A DNA stretch of 59,629 nt from Desulfitibacter alkalitolerans DSM 16504 (GTDB lineage Bacteria > Bacillota > DSM-16504 > Desulfitibacterales > Desulfitibacteraceae): positions 239,564 to 299,192 of the forward strand of contig NZ_KK211103.1 of assembly GCF_000620305.1 (NCBI RefSeq), given 5' to 3'. The notes beneath the pieces are model-generated. The model made no database searches and was not told the DNA's origin. It saw only the letters and a list, made by a program, of their open reading frames with translations. The translations under genes and the position numbers were made by a program. Positions 39,897 to 50,290 of the stretch are shown here, piece by piece. The stretch's first letter is position 1, and the number at the start of each line of letters is the position of its first letter.

Positions 39897-40643
39897 TTAA
39901 GACTTTACCTGAAGTGACTGGTATCTTGATAATACCTGATCTCTATTGCCGCAAGTCATTTTTCCTTCAGGGCACTTTGTAGTAACACAGCTCGGTCCTG
40001 CCTGGGAGAAGATGTTTGGAGCTACTTCCTTAACAGCCTTAAGCATTTGCCAGGCCAGCTCCCTTATTTCCCACTGGGCCCTGCTGCAGCATCTAAGTTT
40101 AAAAAAGTGATATAACTCTCTAGCATTCATGGTTAGAATCATTTTAGTTTCTGCAGCATTGGGTAAAATAAACCTGGCATCCTCCTCCGCTCCAGAATTT
40201 TTTCCTCCCAGGATTTCATACCATTTGTTATACCATGACTGCATCTGCTTCATTTGTGCAATGTATTGGCTTACATAATTCTCACCTAATTCCTTTATAC
40301 GTGGCGGTATTATGTAATTAAAGGTTTCTTCATCATTTGCTGTTTCCGATACATATCTTTGTGACTTTACACTAAAGCTTGCTATTCTATGCCTTGTGAT
40401 CTGGGCCAGCAGTGCCCTGGATACTCCTTCAATGCCAAAGGTAAAGGATACATGCTCTATTGTAGATAAATGACCCAGGGATAGTATCTTACTTATGAAA
40501 TTCTCAAGCTCACCTGGAACCAGGCCTCCCTTCAGTTCATGAATGTCAAGGGGCGAATAGCATAATTTTGCTGCCAGGGCTACTACTTCTTCAGGCTCTG
40601 ACGTATATTTGATTAAAGCTACATTTAAGCTGGTTTCTCCCAT
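39897..40643 (-). CDS. thyX: Flavin-dependent thymidylate synthase ThyX
   Basis: A 248-residue ThyX, making dTMP from dUMP with FAD, NADPH and methylene-tetrahydrofolate. The ThyX motif RHRIASFSVKSQRY begins at residue 84 (RHR-x-x-S-x-x-x-x-S-x-R), and FILPNAAETKMILTMNAREL with RCCSRAQWEIRELA completes the active site. ThyX is common in anaerobes, and no ThyA is seen here. It lies between rlmB and mrnC, within a probable cysE-cysS-mrnC-thyX-rlmB-yacP transcript. Confidence 0.94.
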   Translation of the reverse strand: MGETSLNVALIKYTSEPEEVVALAAKLCYSPLDIHELKGGLVPGELENFISKILSLGHLSTIEHVSFTFGIEGVSRALLAQITRHRIASFSVKSQRYVSETANDEETFNYIIPPRIKELGENYVSQYIAQMKQMQSWYNKWYEILGGKNSGAEEDARFILPNAAETKMILTMNARELYHFFKLRCCSRAQWEIRELAWQMLKAVKEVAPNIFSQAGPSCVTTKCPEGKMTCGNRDQVLSRYQSLQVKS

Positions 40644-40658
40644 AATAATTCATCCCAC

Positions 40659-41066
40659 CTATGCTTCTTTTTCTAGCTCTAGCATGTTTAATATCTCCAT
40701 TAATCGTTCCTTTTTGTTTTGCAAATATAAGTACCCTAAAAGGCTTTCCAGCCCCGTGCTGTACCGGTAGTCTGCCACATCAGCGTTTTTTGGCACTGTA
40801 GACTTTGTGTTTCTACCCCTTTTCATTATTCTAATCTCATCCTCATTTAGGTTTTCAGTAATTTTTCTTGCAAAGTCGGCCTGGGCTGATGCCTTGACAT
40901 ATTTTATTGACTCGCAATGCAGCTGATTAACCTTTGATGGACCTCGTGTAACCAGGTGAGTTCGAACATAAAGCTCATACACTGCATCGCCAATATAAGC
41001 CCAAACAAGGGGATTCATGAATTCTGGATTAACGTCATTAGCTTCCAGGTTAAGATCTAGATCCAT
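40659..41066 (-). CDS. mrnC: Mini-ribonuclease III MrnC
   Basis: A 135-residue RNase III catalytic domain without a dsRNA-binding domain. NPLVWAYIGDAVYELYVRTH contains the metal-binding Asp, and VADYRYSTGLESLLGYLYLQ supplies the second acidic site. It processes 23S rRNA ends in Firmicutes. Its start overlaps cysS by 17 nt, the conserved arrangement. Confidence 0.92.
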   Translation of the reverse strand: MDLDLNLEANDVNPEFMNPLVWAYIGDAVYELYVRTHLVTRGPSKVNQLHCESIKYVKASAQADFARKITENLNEDEIRIMKRGRNTKSTVPKNADVADYRYSTGLESLLGYLYLQNKKERLMEILNMLELEKEA

Positions 41067-42516
41067 CTCCCTGCTCCTTCTGTAATAATTTCCACTTGGT
41101 CCCCTGGGGACTGTCCTCTAATACAATACCCTTTTCTTTAAGCTCATCTCTTATTTTGTCTGCAAAGGCCCATAGTTTTTGCTGACGAGCATGGGCCCTA
41201 ACCCCTATGAGTATATCCATGAGATCGTTTGCCAAACTATCTGAGGCCTTGTCTGGGTCATCCTTTGTATCAAAGAGCAGGCCTAAAACATTACCCCCTA
41301 ACTGTTTTAAAGCTGCTGCTGCTTTATTAAGAGCTTCTTTAGTTTTTTCTGTAATTACAAAGGACGGAGAATTTATAATACCATTAATCTCTCTTGCAAA
41401 ATCAAATAACGCCGCAATGGCAAGGGCGGTATTAAAGTCATCATCCATTGCTTCAGTAAATTTTCTTTCAAGATCTTCTACTATATTATATATTATATTG
41501 TACTCTTTATCTTCCTGTTGTACAGGGCTTTCCAGAAGCTTTGATAAGGTTGTGCTCAAGTTTTTTATTTTTTCCAGGCTCTTGGTGGCTACAACTAATT
41601 TCTCATCATCAAAGTCCAAGGGGCTTCTGTAATGTGTTGCCAGGAGGTAGAATCTAACTGCATCTGGCGAGAACTTCTCCAGTATCTCTCTTACCAGAAA
41701 GAAATTGCCTAGAGACTTTGACATTTTCTCTTGATTTACAGTGATGAAGCCATTATGCAGCCAATACCTGGCAAAACCACAGCCACAGGCCTGTGATTGG
41801 GCAATCTCATTTTCATGATGGGGAAAAACCAGGTCATGACCTCCACCATGAATGTCAAATTGTTTTCCCAGGTATTTTAGTGACATGGCAGAGCACTCAA
41901 TATGCCATCCAGGTCTTCCCTGGCCCCAGGGACTATTCCAGGAAAGTTCCCCTGGCTTTGCTTTCTTCCACAGTGCAAAATCCAGTGGATTTTTTTTGCG
42001 TTCATCAACTTGAATTCTGGCACCTGCTTTTAATTCATCAAGACTTCTGCCAGACAGCTTACCATAACCTTCAAATTCCCTTACATCAAAGTAAACGTCC
42101 CCGTCAACTTCATAAGCAGCACCACTAGCAATTAATCTATCAACCATTTGAATAATATCATCTATATGCTCACTAACCCTCGGGTGTACGTCAGCCCTTT
42201 TTACATTTAGCTTGTCAGCGTCCTTGAAGTATTCTTCAATGTATTTTTTTGCCAGATCTAGAGGAGCTATGCCCTCCTCCCTTGCCTTGTTAATAATTTT
42301 ATCATCTATGTCAGTAAAGTTTTGCACATAGGTTACACTATAGCCCCTGTATTCAAAATATCTTCTAATGGTATCAAAAACTACTATGGGCCTGGCATTC
42401 CCAAGATGAATAAAGTTGTAAGTGGTAGGGCCACATATATACATCAAGACTTTATTTGCTTCAATTGTCTCCAGTGGCTCCTTTTTTCTCGTTAAGGTAT
42501 TATAAAGCTTAATCAT
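41050..42516 (-). CDS. cysS: Cysteinyl-tRNA synthetase
   Basis: A 488-residue class I synthetase. The HIGH motif is FIHLGNARP near residue 34-42, and the KMSKS motif is [10 protein letters not shown] near 265. Zn ligands are CGPTTYNF at the start, then HIECSAMS and [19 protein letters not shown]. It charges tRNA-Cys. Its start overlaps the cysE stop, so the pair is coupled and is governed by the Cys-specific T-box upstream. Confidence 0.95.
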   Translation of the reverse strand: MIKLYNTLTRKKEPLETIEANKVLMYICGPTTYNFIHLGNARPIVVFDTIRRYFEYRGYSVTYVQNFTDIDDKIINKAREEGIAPLDLAKKYIEEYFKDADKLNVKRADVHPRVSEHIDDIIQMVDRLIASGAAYEVDGDVYFDVREFEGYGKLSGRSLDELKAGARIQVDERKKNPLDFALWKKAKPGELSWNSPWGQGRPGWHIECSAMSLKYLGKQFDIHGGGHDLVFPHHENEIAQSQACGCGFARYWLHNGFITVNQEKMSKSLGNFFLVREILEKFSPDAVRFYLLATHYRSPLDFDDEKLVVATKSLEKIKNLSTTLSKLLESPVQQEDKEYNIIYNIVEDLERKFTEAMDDDFNTALAIAALFDFAREINGIINSPSFVITEKTKEALNKAAAALKQLGGNVLGLLFDTKDDPDKASDSLANDLMDILIGVRAHARQQKLWAFADKIRDELKEKGIVLEDSPQGTKWKLLQKEQGDGSRS

Positions 42517-43187
42517 TTTTTTGTTTCCTCCAGCTCTTTTATGCGGTCCTCAAGTTTTCTTATACGCTCCTCCAGGCATTCTATCATTTCAGAGACGGGA
42601 TCTGGTAATTTGCCATGATTTAAATCTATGGCACTATCTTTTTGCACATGAACACAGGTGGCAACCTTTGCGCCATCTCTCTTAACAATTCTACCAGGTA
42701 CTCCCACAACTGTACAGTTAGGAGGCACATCCTTTAAAACTACTGAGCCCGCACCAATTTTAACATTATCACCTATGGTTATGGAGCCTAATACCTTGGC
42801 ACCTGTGCTGACAACCACGTTATTGCCAATTGTAGGGTGCCTCTTGCCCTTTTCCTTGCCGGTCCCCCCAAGGGTAACTCCCTGGTATAGGGTTACATTA
42901 GAGCCTATCTCTGTGGTTTCTCCAATTACCACACCCATTCCATGGTCTATAAAAAGCCCTTCTCCAATCTTTGCTCCAGGATGTATTTCTATGCCAGTAA
43001 AGAATCTGCTTATCTGCGAAAGAAAACGTGATAAAACTATAAAGTTCCTTTTGTACAGCCAGTGGTTGAGACGATGCATTAAAACAGCATGAAAACCAGG
43101 ATAATTCAGGATGACCTCTAATACACTTTTAGCTGCAGGGTCTCTCTCAAAAATTATTTGAATATCTTTTTTAATTCTCTTAAACAC
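42513..43187 (-). CDS. cysE: Serine O-acetyltransferase CysE
   Basis: A 224-residue left-handed beta-helix acetyltransferase: hexapeptide repeats from [20 protein letters not shown] through [20 protein letters not shown] to [20 protein letters not shown]. His and Asp of [15 protein letters not shown] form the active site. It makes O-acetylserine, the first step of cysteine synthesis. The final 20 residues are a charged helix ([20 protein letters not shown]). First gene after the T-box. Confidence 0.94.
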   Translation of the reverse strand: MFKRIKKDIQIIFERDPAAKSVLEVILNYPGFHAVLMHRLNHWLYKRNFIVLSRFLSQISRFFTGIEIHPGAKIGEGLFIDHGMGVVIGETTEIGSNVTLYQGVTLGGTGKEKGKRHPTIGNNVVVSTGAKVLGSITIGDNVKIGAGSVVLKDVPPNCTVVGVPGRIVKRDGAKVATCVHVQKDSAIDLNHGKLPDPVSEMIECLEERIRKLEDRIKELEETKK

Positions 43188-43274
43188 GATATCTCCCCCT
43201 ATTTTTCAAACGGTATATTTACATTATTATTCTATTATTCCTAAAAACATATAGGCTCACTAAATAAAGTAAAA

Positions 43275-43515
43275 TAAAATAAAAAATCCTTCGCTAATCT
43301 ATCAGAGGCGAAGGATTCCCGCGGTTCCACTCTGTTTGGATAATAATATCCCACTCGTACAGCCAATAACGAGGCCAGGCGTAACTACCTAATTAAATAA
43401 AACAATTCAGCAGTTAGGTTTCCAGGTGCATTCACCGGCTTAAACCAGATCCTTTCAGCCAAATGGGATCCTCTCTGTAGATTGTACCACCGATTACCCT
43501 CCCGGGCATTACCTT
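43275..43515 (-). promoter_or_regulatory. Cysteine-specific T-box leader
   Basis: The minus strand carries the T-box element AGAGTGGAACCGCGGG near 43320, followed by a terminator AATCCTTCGCCTC ... GCGAAGGATTTTTTATTTT (about 43280-43318). In the upstream stem I loop the specifier reads GAA-TGC-ACC, giving TGC, a Cys codon. Uncharged tRNA-Cys would stabilise the antiterminator and switch on cysE-cysS and the genes downstream. The position between gltX and cysE fits. Confidence 0.88.
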
Positions 43516-43564
43516 TTACCAATTTTTTGTTTCAAATTATAAGGCCTATAGGATTGATTGTCAA

Positions 43565-45019
43565 CTATATTTGTGACAGGGAATTATTTATTCTTTTAGC
43601 AATTCTCTCTGGCCCCAGCAGAGGTATTAAGTCATGCATCTCCGGCCCCTTAGTTTTACCTGTAAGGGCCGCTCTTATAGGCATGAATACCTTTTTACCC
43701 CCAAGGTTTAAATCTGTACAAATCTCCTTTAGTATATCCTTGACTTCCTCTGGATGCAGGGCCCTTTTTTCAACCTTCTCTTGTAAAACCCTTAGTACAT
43801 CTGGAACCTGCTCACCCTTTAATGCTTCAAGGGCCTTATCATCCTCCATTTTGAATTCATCATTAAAAAACACATCTACATATTCAGGTATTTCTGCCAT
43901 GTATGAAACATAGTTTCTAGCTACACCCACAACTCCCTGGAGCCATTTTTCATACTCAGCATCTACTTGGGCAGGAACATATCCAGCCTCTTGAAGGTAT
44001 GGTATTGCCATTTTAGTAAGCAACTCAATGGAACTATTGCGAATATAATAGCCATTAATGTAGTTTAGTTTTTCCATGTCAAATACTGCTGGACTTTTAG
44101 ACACCCTATCTAATGAGAACTTTTCTATTAACTGCTCCATTGTGAAGATCTCTTCCTCCCCTTCAGGAGCCCAACCCATTAAAGCCAGAAAATTTATAAG
44201 GGCCTCTGGCAAGTAACCCTTTTTTATATACTGTTCCACAGATGTATCCCCATGTCTCTTGCTCATTTTTGACTTGTCTTTTCCTAATATCAAGGACACA
44301 TGGGCAAAGCTTGGCTCAGGCAAACCAAGGGCCTTGTAGATGAGGATCTGGCGCGGGGTGTTTGTAAGGTGCTCCTCACCTCTAATAACATGGGTTATCT
44401 CCATGGTAGCATCATCTATTACAACTGCAAAATTATATGTGGGAATGCCGTCAGACTTAACAATAATAAAGTCCCCAATACCATCAGACTCAAAGGTAAC
44501 AATGCCTCTAACCCTGTCATCTATCCTAATAACTTCACCTGCAGGCACTCTAAAGCGAACTACACTTTTACGGTTTTTTGCCAGCTCGCCTTGTTCTTTT
44601 TCTGTGAGCTTTCTGCATCGGTTAAGATATCTAGGCAGCTCTCCCTTTTGCCTGCATACTTCCCTTTGTTCCTCCAATTCCTCTTCAGTACAATAGCATT
44701 TATAAGCATGTCCAGATGCTAATAATTGGTTTACATACTTTTCATAGACGTCCAGCCTTTCTGTCTGCCTGTAAGGTTCATACGGACCGCCAACGTCTAT
44801 TCCCTCGTCCCAGTTGAGTCCAAGCCATCTTAATGAAGCTTTTATGTTCTCTTCAGATTCTCTGCTTGAACGTTCTAAATCAGTATCCTCGATTCTCAAA
44901 ACAAGCGTTCCATTCTGTCCCCTGGCAAATAAATAATTAAAAAGAACCGATCTGGCACCACCAATATGTAAAGGTCCAGTTGGACTTGGTGCAAACCTTA
45001 CCCTGACCTTGTTATGCAT
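43565..45019 (-). CDS. gltX: Glutamyl-tRNA synthetase
   Basis: A 484-residue class I synthetase. HIGH appears as PSPTGPLHIGGARS near residue 10-23, KMSKS as SKMSKRHGDTSVEQ near 240. In organisms without GlnRS it is likely nondiscriminating, charging tRNA-Gln as well for amidation (inference). The start is ATG at 45019 with GGAGGAAT upstream; a longer frame to 45073 lacks its own site. Confidence 0.94.
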   Translation of the reverse strand: MHNKVRVRFAPSPTGPLHIGGARSVLFNYLFARGQNGTLVLRIEDTDLERSSRESEENIKASLRWLGLNWDEGIDVGGPYEPYRQTERLDVYEKYVNQLLASGHAYKCYCTEEELEEQREVCRQKGELPRYLNRCRKLTEKEQGELAKNRKSVVRFRVPAGEVIRIDDRVRGIVTFESDGIGDFIIVKSDGIPTYNFAVVIDDATMEITHVIRGEEHLTNTPRQILIYKALGLPEPSFAHVSLILGKDKSKMSKRHGDTSVEQYIKKGYLPEALINFLALMGWAPEGEEEIFTMEQLIEKFSLDRVSKSPAVFDMEKLNYINGYYIRNSSIELLTKMAIPYLQEAGYVPAQVDAEYEKWLQGVVGVARNYVSYMAEIPEYVDVFFNDEFKMEDDKALEALKGEQVPDVLRVLQEKVEKRALHPEEVKDILKEICTDLNLGGKKVFMPIRAALTGKTKGPEMHDLIPLLGPERIAKRINNSLSQI

Positions 45020-45050
45020 TGTGCATTCCTCCTCCATATGTATATAAAGA

Positions 45051-45545
45051 CTATTTATTATACCATTTACCATCTACTGGTACAACAGAGGCTACAGACA
45101 TAACCCCTATTCCTTCTCCCTTACCGATAAAACCCAGGCCTTCCGTTGTGGTGGCTTTCACATTCACACAATTCTCAGATATGCCAAGGCATTTGGCAAT
45201 ATTGGTTATCATTTGAGGAATGAAGGGAGACAGCTTTGGTTTTTGACACATGATAGTTGCGTCAACATTATTAACCCTATACCCTTCCTGACAGACTTTT
45301 TGTTTCACAGCATTCAACAAAACCATGCTATCAGCACCCTTATATTTTACATCTGTGTCTGGAAAATGATACCCAATGTCTCTTAAAGCCGCTGCTCCCA
45401 GCAAAGCATCCATTATGGAATGTAGAAGCACATCTGCATCTGAATGCCCGTCTAGACCCTTAGGATAATCGATCCTTACTCCTCCAATAATTAATGCCCT
45501 GGCTTCCACCAGCTTATGTACATCGTAGCCGATCCCAAAGCGCAC
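45051..45545 (-). CDS. ispF: 2-C-methylerythritol 2,4-cyclodiphosphate synthase
   Basis: A 164-residue IspF of the non-mevalonate isoprenoid pathway. The Zn-binding [11 protein letters not shown] and [20 protein letters not shown], with IGYHFPDTD and [20 protein letters not shown], are all intact. It starts 2 nt after the ispD stop, as in many Firmicutes. Confidence 0.94.
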   Translation of the reverse strand: MRFGIGYDVHKLVEARALIIGGVRIDYPKGLDGHSDADVLLHSIMDALLGAAALRDIGYHFPDTDVKYKGADSMVLLNAVKQKVCQEGYRVNNVDATIMCQKPKLSPFIPQMITNIAKCLGISENCVNVKATTTEGLGFIGKGEGIGVMSVASVVPVDGKWYNK

Positions 45546-45546
45546 T

Positions 45547-46242
45547 CTAATCTAATCCCCCTTGTTTTAAATGGTATTCTGCGAATACCAGATCTTCTTT
45601 AGTTGTAATTTTCATATTCCTGTAATCACCCATAACCACTGTAACCGGATAGCCATAGGCCTCCAAAAGGGAAGCATCATCAGTCCCCTGTAAATTGTCC
45701 TCAATAGCCTTTTTATAGCATTCCAGCAGCAGGTCTTTTCGAAAAGCTTGAGGTGTCTGAACTGTCCACAGGGAACTCCTGTCAAGGGTTTTTTGGACCA
45801 ATCCACCAGGATTAATCTGCTTAATGGTATCCTTTACAGGAACAGCTGCAATTGCTGCACCTTCTAGTATTGCTGCCTCCAAAACCTTTTCCAAAACCTT
45901 CTGGGATAAAAAAGGTCGTGCACCATCATGCACGACCACAAATTCTGAATCCTCAGGTACAGCTTGCAATCCACTATATACTGATGCCCCTCTAGTATCT
46001 CCTCCAGATACTACATATAAGACTTTTTTTATAGAGTATTCTTTTATCAGCTCTTTACACAAATGAAGATCAGTTGGTGGCACTACTAATATTATTCCAG
46101 TAATCTTCCCCTGCTTCTCCATGACTTCTAATGTGTGTATAAATAAAGGTTTATTATCTAACAACAGATATTGCTTTTTAGTCTCTGCACCCATTCGCTT
46201 CCCTGAGCCGGCTGCTACAACTATACTAGTTACGTAAGGCAC
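45547..46242 (-). CDS. ispD: MEP cytidylyltransferase IspD
   Basis: A 231-residue cytidylyltransferase that makes CDP-methylerythritol. The nucleotide-binding loop [20 protein letters not shown] is near the N-terminus, and [12 protein letters not shown] and VPVKDTIKQ follow. Start GTG at 46242; it overlaps the 3' end of yacL by 17 nt. Paired with ispF. Confidence 0.94.
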   Translation of the reverse strand: MPYVTSIVVAAGSGKRMGAETKKQYLLLDNKPLFIHTLEVMEKQGKITGIILVVPPTDLHLCKELIKEYSIKKVLYVVSGGDTRGASVYSGLQAVPEDSEFVVVHDGARPFLSQKVLEKVLEAAILEGAAIAAVPVKDTIKQINPGGLVQKTLDRSSLWTVQTPQAFRKDLLLECYKKAIEDNLQGTDDASLLEAYGYPVTVVMGDYRNMKITTKEDLVFAEYHLKQGGLD

Positions 46243-47362
46243 CTGCTTTCACCTCTCCCCAGGCAGACTTGGCTCCATCACTATTTTTATCAGCACCCTT
46301 TGGTTTTGCAAAAATCATCCTGCCCGCTGCTGTTTGCAAAACACTTGTTACCATAACATGAATGGTTTGATTAATGTACTTTCTGCCATTTTCTACTACT
46401 ATCATTGTGCCATCATCAAGATATGCAATTCCCTGACCGCTTTCTTTGCCATCCTTGATAACTTGAACTACCATTTCTTCCCCTGGAAGTACAATTGGTT
46501 TTACAGCATTGGCCAATTCATTAATATTTAACACCTTTACACCCTGAAGTTCTGCTACTTTGTTTAAATTATAATCATTTGTAACAACCTGACCATTTAG
46601 CATTTGAGCAAGCCTAACAAGCTTGCTGTCTACCTCAACTACATCTTCAACATCCTGCTCATAGATTTGAACCTTGATATCCAATTCCTTGCGAATTTTA
46701 TTAAGGATATCCAGACCCCTTCTTCCCCTATTTCTTTTTAAAGCATCAGAGGAATCTGCTATATGCCTTAATTCCTCTAATACAAAACTAGGAATTAGCA
46801 GGGTTCCCTCAACAAAGCCAGTTTTACAAATATCAGATATTCTACCATCGATTATGACACTGGTATCTAATATTTTGTAACCGCCACTTTTAGAATATAC
46901 CTTCGTTTGCTTGTCTTTTCCAAACTTGAAAATATTGACCAATGAAAGAATTTCATCTCTTTTCTTGGTGCCTATACTCCAGCCCAGATATCCAAATACA
47001 ACACTAGTAATCATTGGTATATAGTCCCCAACAAAAGGGAGCGCGGAAAAAGAAACGCCTAATAAATTGGCTATAATAAGTCCAATAATAATACCTATAA
47101 CACCTGCAACTATGTCAAACGTAGGTGTCTTTTGTAGTTTTACTTCCAGCCATTCTGTCAACTGAATTATACTATTGATGATTAAAGGGGCAATGGTAAA
47201 ACCTATAAGTGCTGCTACGATGGTCACTAGACCTCCGATGGCCCATTTTGCTTCCTGAGGGATATTATCAACAAAACTCAAATCCAACACATAGACAGTA
47301 ATCGAAAAACACACAGCTGCAATAATCAACATTATGATTATTCTTGCTATCTTTTTTAACAT
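46226..47362 (-). CDS. yacL: PIN-TRAM membrane protein YacL
   Basis: A 378-residue protein with four N-terminal membrane helices (about 5-125), then a PIN nuclease-like domain ([52 protein letters not shown]) and a C-terminal TRAM RNA-binding domain ([20 protein letters not shown]). The PIN domain keeps its acidic residues. Conserved neighbour of ispD, ispF and carD in Firmicutes. It probably acts on RNA at the membrane. Confidence 0.9.
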   Translation of the reverse strand: MLKKIARIIIMLIIAAVCFSITVYVLDLSFVDNIPQEAKWAIGGLVTIVAALIGFTIAPLIINSIIQLTEWLEVKLQKTPTFDIVAGVIGIIIGLIIANLLGVSFSALPFVGDYIPMITSVVFGYLGWSIGTKKRDEILSLVNIFKFGKDKQTKVYSKSGGYKILDTSVIIDGRISDICKTGFVEGTLLIPSFVLEELRHIADSSDALKRNRGRRGLDILNKIRKELDIKVQIYEQDVEDVVEVDSKLVRLAQMLNGQVVTNDYNLNKVAELQGVKVLNINELANAVKPIVLPGEEMVVQVIKDGKESGQGIAYLDDGTMIVVENGRKYINQTIHVMVTSVLQTAAGRMIFAKPKGADKNSDGAKSAWGEVKAGALRN

Positions 47363-47453
47363 TACTTCACCTCCTTCCTATAGTTTAACAAGCTACTGCA
47401 ACTATTATACAAATATCTGGAAACTGGTGCAACAAGTATATATATAAAAACAA

Positions 47454-47481
47454 AAAAGGAACTGTTAGTTAGTTCCCTTTT
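47454..47481 (-). terminator. Terminator at the end of carD
   Basis: AAAGGGAACT and AGTTCCTTTTTTG form a hairpin with a T tail on the minus strand, overlapping the last codons of carD. Confidence 0.7.
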
Positions 47482-47958
47482 CTAAGCTAACACCTTGTGC
47501 AGCAAGTCTTCTACTTGATCCTCGGCAATGTTTTTAACCAGGACCAGTTCGCTTATTAATATGCGCTTGGCATTCTCAAGCATTTTTCTTTCCCCTGTGG
47601 ATAAACCCTTATCTTTATCTCTAATGGTCAGATTTCTCACTACTTCGGCGACTTCAAAAATATTACCACTTTTTATCTTATCCATGTTAGCTCTATATCT
47701 CTTATTCCAGCTAACATTCATTGTGCTGTTTTTATCCTGTAATATCCCTATGACTTCAGACATCTCCTGGGTATCTATAACCTGCCTTAATCCAATATCT
47801 TGGACATTATCCATAGGTACCATAACCTTCATGTCGCCAATGGGAATCTTCATAATATAATAACTTCTTTTTTCTCCTAAAACTTCCTTCTCTTCAATGG
47901 ATTCAATAATTCCAGCACCATGCATGGGATATACTACCTTGTCGCCGACTTTAAACAT
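47482..47958 (-). CDS. carD: CarD-type transcription regulator
   Basis: A 158-residue CarD/CdnL protein that binds RNA polymerase and stabilises open promoters, often at rRNA genes. The Tudor-like RNA-polymerase-binding part is FKVGDKVVYPMHGAGIIESI, followed by a helical DNA-binding part (NKRYRANMDKIKSGNIFEVA ... LSTGERKMLENAKRILISEL). ATG at 47958 has GGGAGG upstream. It shares the conserved locus with yacL and ispDF. Confidence 0.92.
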   Translation of the reverse strand: MFKVGDKVVYPMHGAGIIESIEEKEVLGEKRSYYIMKIPIGDMKVMVPMDNVQDIGLRQVIDTQEMSEVIGILQDKNSTMNVSWNKRYRANMDKIKSGNIFEVAEVVRNLTIRDKDKGLSTGERKMLENAKRILISELVLVKNIAEDQVEDLLHKVLA

Positions 47959-48214
47959 TCACTTACCTCCCGGGGTACTCATATTATACAATAATTATAC
48001 CAGTTAGGATGAATTCATGTCAAATAGTAGATATTATATCACAAGCATTTAAAGCATGTCAATTAGCCAGATACTATTTTATAATTCTTTTTTCATGTTT
48101 TTTCATTTGCCCGTACATTTATTTTTAATGGCTATAATTGGATTGTTTTCAATTTACTTGTAGTTTATAAATTATACCTATTTTCAATTGGTAATATCTT
48201 ATTCCTTGATTTCA

Positions 48215-48244
48215 TTGACAAGACAAGTCTTTTCTCAGTATAAT
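48215..48244 (+). promoter_or_regulatory. Consensus sigma-A promoter
   Basis: TTGACA (48215-48220), an 18-nt spacer and TATAAT (48239-48244): both boxes are exact. It drives the small gene at 48306 and rules out the longer frame that would begin at 48243, inside the -10 box. The rest of the 347-base gap 47959-48305 is AT-rich and carries no gene. Confidence 0.85.
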
Positions 48245-48305
48245 GAAAACACCAAGGAAGGTTAGACAACTCAAGCAGGGATCAACCTGGCGAAGGAGTG
48301 AAATT

Positions 48306-48701
48306 ATGGATCAAGAAATATGTAAAGATTTTCAAGAAACTGTTGCCCAATTCACAATAAGACACAAAAGCATTCTTGATATTATCTCAAAAACAGACGA
48401 GGCAAGTGCTAAGGTTAACCGTGCTACAATTAAGGCAGTTACCCAATGCGGATGTATAGAAATTGAGGCCAAGAAGCATCAGTGGCCAGAGGATATAAAT
48501 ATATTAGATATAAAAAATATGCTTGATAGTGATTTGGCTGGGCAGCTGTGTCCTGATTGTCAGGATGTTATTGAAACAGAAATAGGAAAGCTTTTATTTT
48601 ATATTACAGCTCTCTGCAACACCTTAAATTTAAATCTTGACGAAATTCTAGTTAAGGAAAACGCAAAAATTCTTACTCTAGGTAAATTCAATTTTAGATA
48701 G
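48306..48701 (+). CDS. Conserved Clostridial protein, DUF1573-like
   Basis: A 131-residue soluble protein of a family commonly found near radA/carD in Clostridia and often labelled DUF1573 or MazG-like. Typical stretches are VNRATIKAVTQCGCIEIEAK and QLCPDCQDVIETEIGKLLFY, then ITALCNTLNLNLDEIL. CGC and CPDC could bind a metal (inference). The start is ATG at 48306 with AAGGAG 7 nt upstream. It is preceded by a perfect promoter and followed by a terminator, so it is a single-gene transcript. Confidence 0.7.
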   Translation: MDQEICKDFQETVAQFTIRHKSILDIISKTDEASAKVNRATIKAVTQCGCIEIEAKKHQWPEDINILDIKNMLDSDLAGQLCPDCQDVIETEIGKLLFYITALCNTLNLNLDEILVKENAKILTLGKFNFR

Positions 48702-48711
48702 TTTTACATAC

Positions 48712-48738
48712 GAAGGTTCAGTATTTGAACCTTCTTTT
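48712..48738 (+). terminator. Terminator after the small conserved gene
   Basis: GAAGGTTCA (48712-48720), GTATT loop, TGAACCTTC (48726-48734), TTTT. Confidence 0.8.
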
Positions 48739-48794
48739 GATTCTATACTATAAAATAACTATAAAATACTATAAAGCTTTGTATGCAGGGCAGC

Positions 48795-50168
48795 TTAAAG
48801 TATTTTGAACACTCCCTTCAGCACTTCTTGAAGATTCTGGGCCTCAATAATTTCTATATTACCGATTCTGAGGTTTTTGGATGAATCTTTTGCCACAAAC
48901 ACTTTTTTAAAGCCCATTCTATCAAGCTCCTTTACCCGCACTTCCAGAGAAGGTACTTTCTTAAGTTCTCCCGTAAGACCAACATCAGAGACGAAGACGA
49001 CATGGTTTGGAATAGGCTGTTTGAAAACTGAGGATGCGATGCTCATGATTACTGCAAGATTTGCAGCCTGTTCCTTAATTTTAATGCCTCCCGTTATTTT
49101 AATAACCACGTTTTTATCGTAAAGATTGACGCCACCCCGCTGTTCCAGGATGGAAATAAGGGTGTTCATCTGCTCCTTTCGCAACGCTTCTCCAATCCTC
49201 AAAGGATAAGGAGTAAAAGAACTGGAGACAAGGCTTTCAACTTCAATGATGATTGGCCGAGTGCCTTCTTTCATAACAGCCAGGGCACTTCCTGATACCT
49301 CGGTTCCATCCTCTCTTTTTGTCATAAAATACTCTGACGGATTATCAATGGAGACCATGCCCCGTTCGCCAAGGGTGAGGAACCCCATTTCCATTGTTCC
49401 CCCATGCCTATTCTTTGTCGACGTAAGAGTTTTTAACTCTTCACCGCTTTCCCCCTCAATGAGCATTACTGTATCTACCAAGTGTTCCAGAGCCCGCAGC
49501 CCGGCAAGTTCATCTTCTTTTGTCATTTGACCCACCATAATGACTGCCCTGGGTCTTTGAGGGTTTTTTGCTATCTTTAATAGTTCACCTGCACATTCCA
49601 TGGTTTGTGTTGGCGACCCAGCCCTTGAACCTGGAAATGCTTCTAGAACAAACGTCTGAATACTATCAATAATTATAAGGTCCGGATCTATTGTTTCAAT
49701 AGATGCCAGTACATTATCAAGACTAGTGTCAGAAATCACCCATACATTTTCATTAACCTCATCAAAAATTCGATCAGCCCTACATTTTATCTGACTTTCA
49801 CTTTCTTCCCCAGAGGCGTACATAACAACATACCCCTGACTGCCAAGATCATTTGCAATCTGCAGTAAAAGGGTAGATTTGCCTGCACCAGGTTTGGCGG
49901 TGAGGATAGTAATTGAATCCCGTACTATCCCACCACCCACCACTCTATTGAATTCATTCATGCCGGTTACAATTCTATGGCTGCTGCCCGAGATGACTTC
50001 CGACAATCTCATGCTGGAAGCCCTTTTTCTGTTTGTAGTGCTTTTTTTCTTATTATCCAAAAGTGTTTCTTCAAGTGTATTCCAGGAATTACAGTTCAGA
50101 CAACGACCATGCCATTTAGAACTCTCCTGCTTACATTCTGAACATACATATACAGTCTTTGTTTTCAT
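48795..50168 (-). CDS. radA: DNA repair protein RadA
   Basis: A 457-residue RecA-like protein that helps branch migration in homologous recombination. It has an N-terminal four-Cys Zn finger (CSECKQESSKWHGRCLNCNS), Walker A in TAKPGAGKSTLLLQ, the RadA-specific KNRHGG motif, and a C-terminal Lon-like domain (GVNLYDKNVVIKITGGIKIK). The start is placed at ATG 50168, just before the Zn finger as in the family; an upstream ATG at 50225 would add 19 residues, and neither has a strong ribosome site. It follows clpC on the same strand. Confidence 0.93.
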   Translation of the reverse strand: MKTKTVYVCSECKQESSKWHGRCLNCNSWNTLEETLLDNKKKSTTNRKRASSMRLSEVISGSSHRIVTGMNEFNRVVGGGIVRDSITILTAKPGAGKSTLLLQIANDLGSQGYVVMYASGEESESQIKCRADRIFDEVNENVWVISDTSLDNVLASIETIDPDLIIIDSIQTFVLEAFPGSRAGSPTQTMECAGELLKIAKNPQRPRAVIMVGQMTKEDELAGLRALEHLVDTVMLIEGESGEELKTLTSTKNRHGGTMEMGFLTLGERGMVSIDNPSEYFMTKREDGTEVSGSALAVMKEGTRPIIIEVESLVSSSFTPYPLRIGEALRKEQMNTLISILEQRGGVNLYDKNVVIKITGGIKIKEQAANLAVIMSIASSVFKQPIPNHVVFVSDVGLTGELKKVPSLEVRVKELDRMGFKKVFVAKDSSKNLRIGNIEIIEAQNLQEVLKGVFKIL

Positions 50169-50290
50169 ATAAATCAGGCCTAGGTCATGATTCCAAATAT
50201 AAGGTAAGGGCCCTGTCACCTCCATTAATAGCTTTCCTATAGATTATCAAAACCCATCTAGATGGTAAAGGAAAAATAACAGGGCTATTT

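Noticed and set aside
48243-48305. Longer N-terminus of the DUF1573-like protein
   Set aside because: It would begin inside the -10 box of a perfect promoter; ATG at 48306 has a proper ribosome site.
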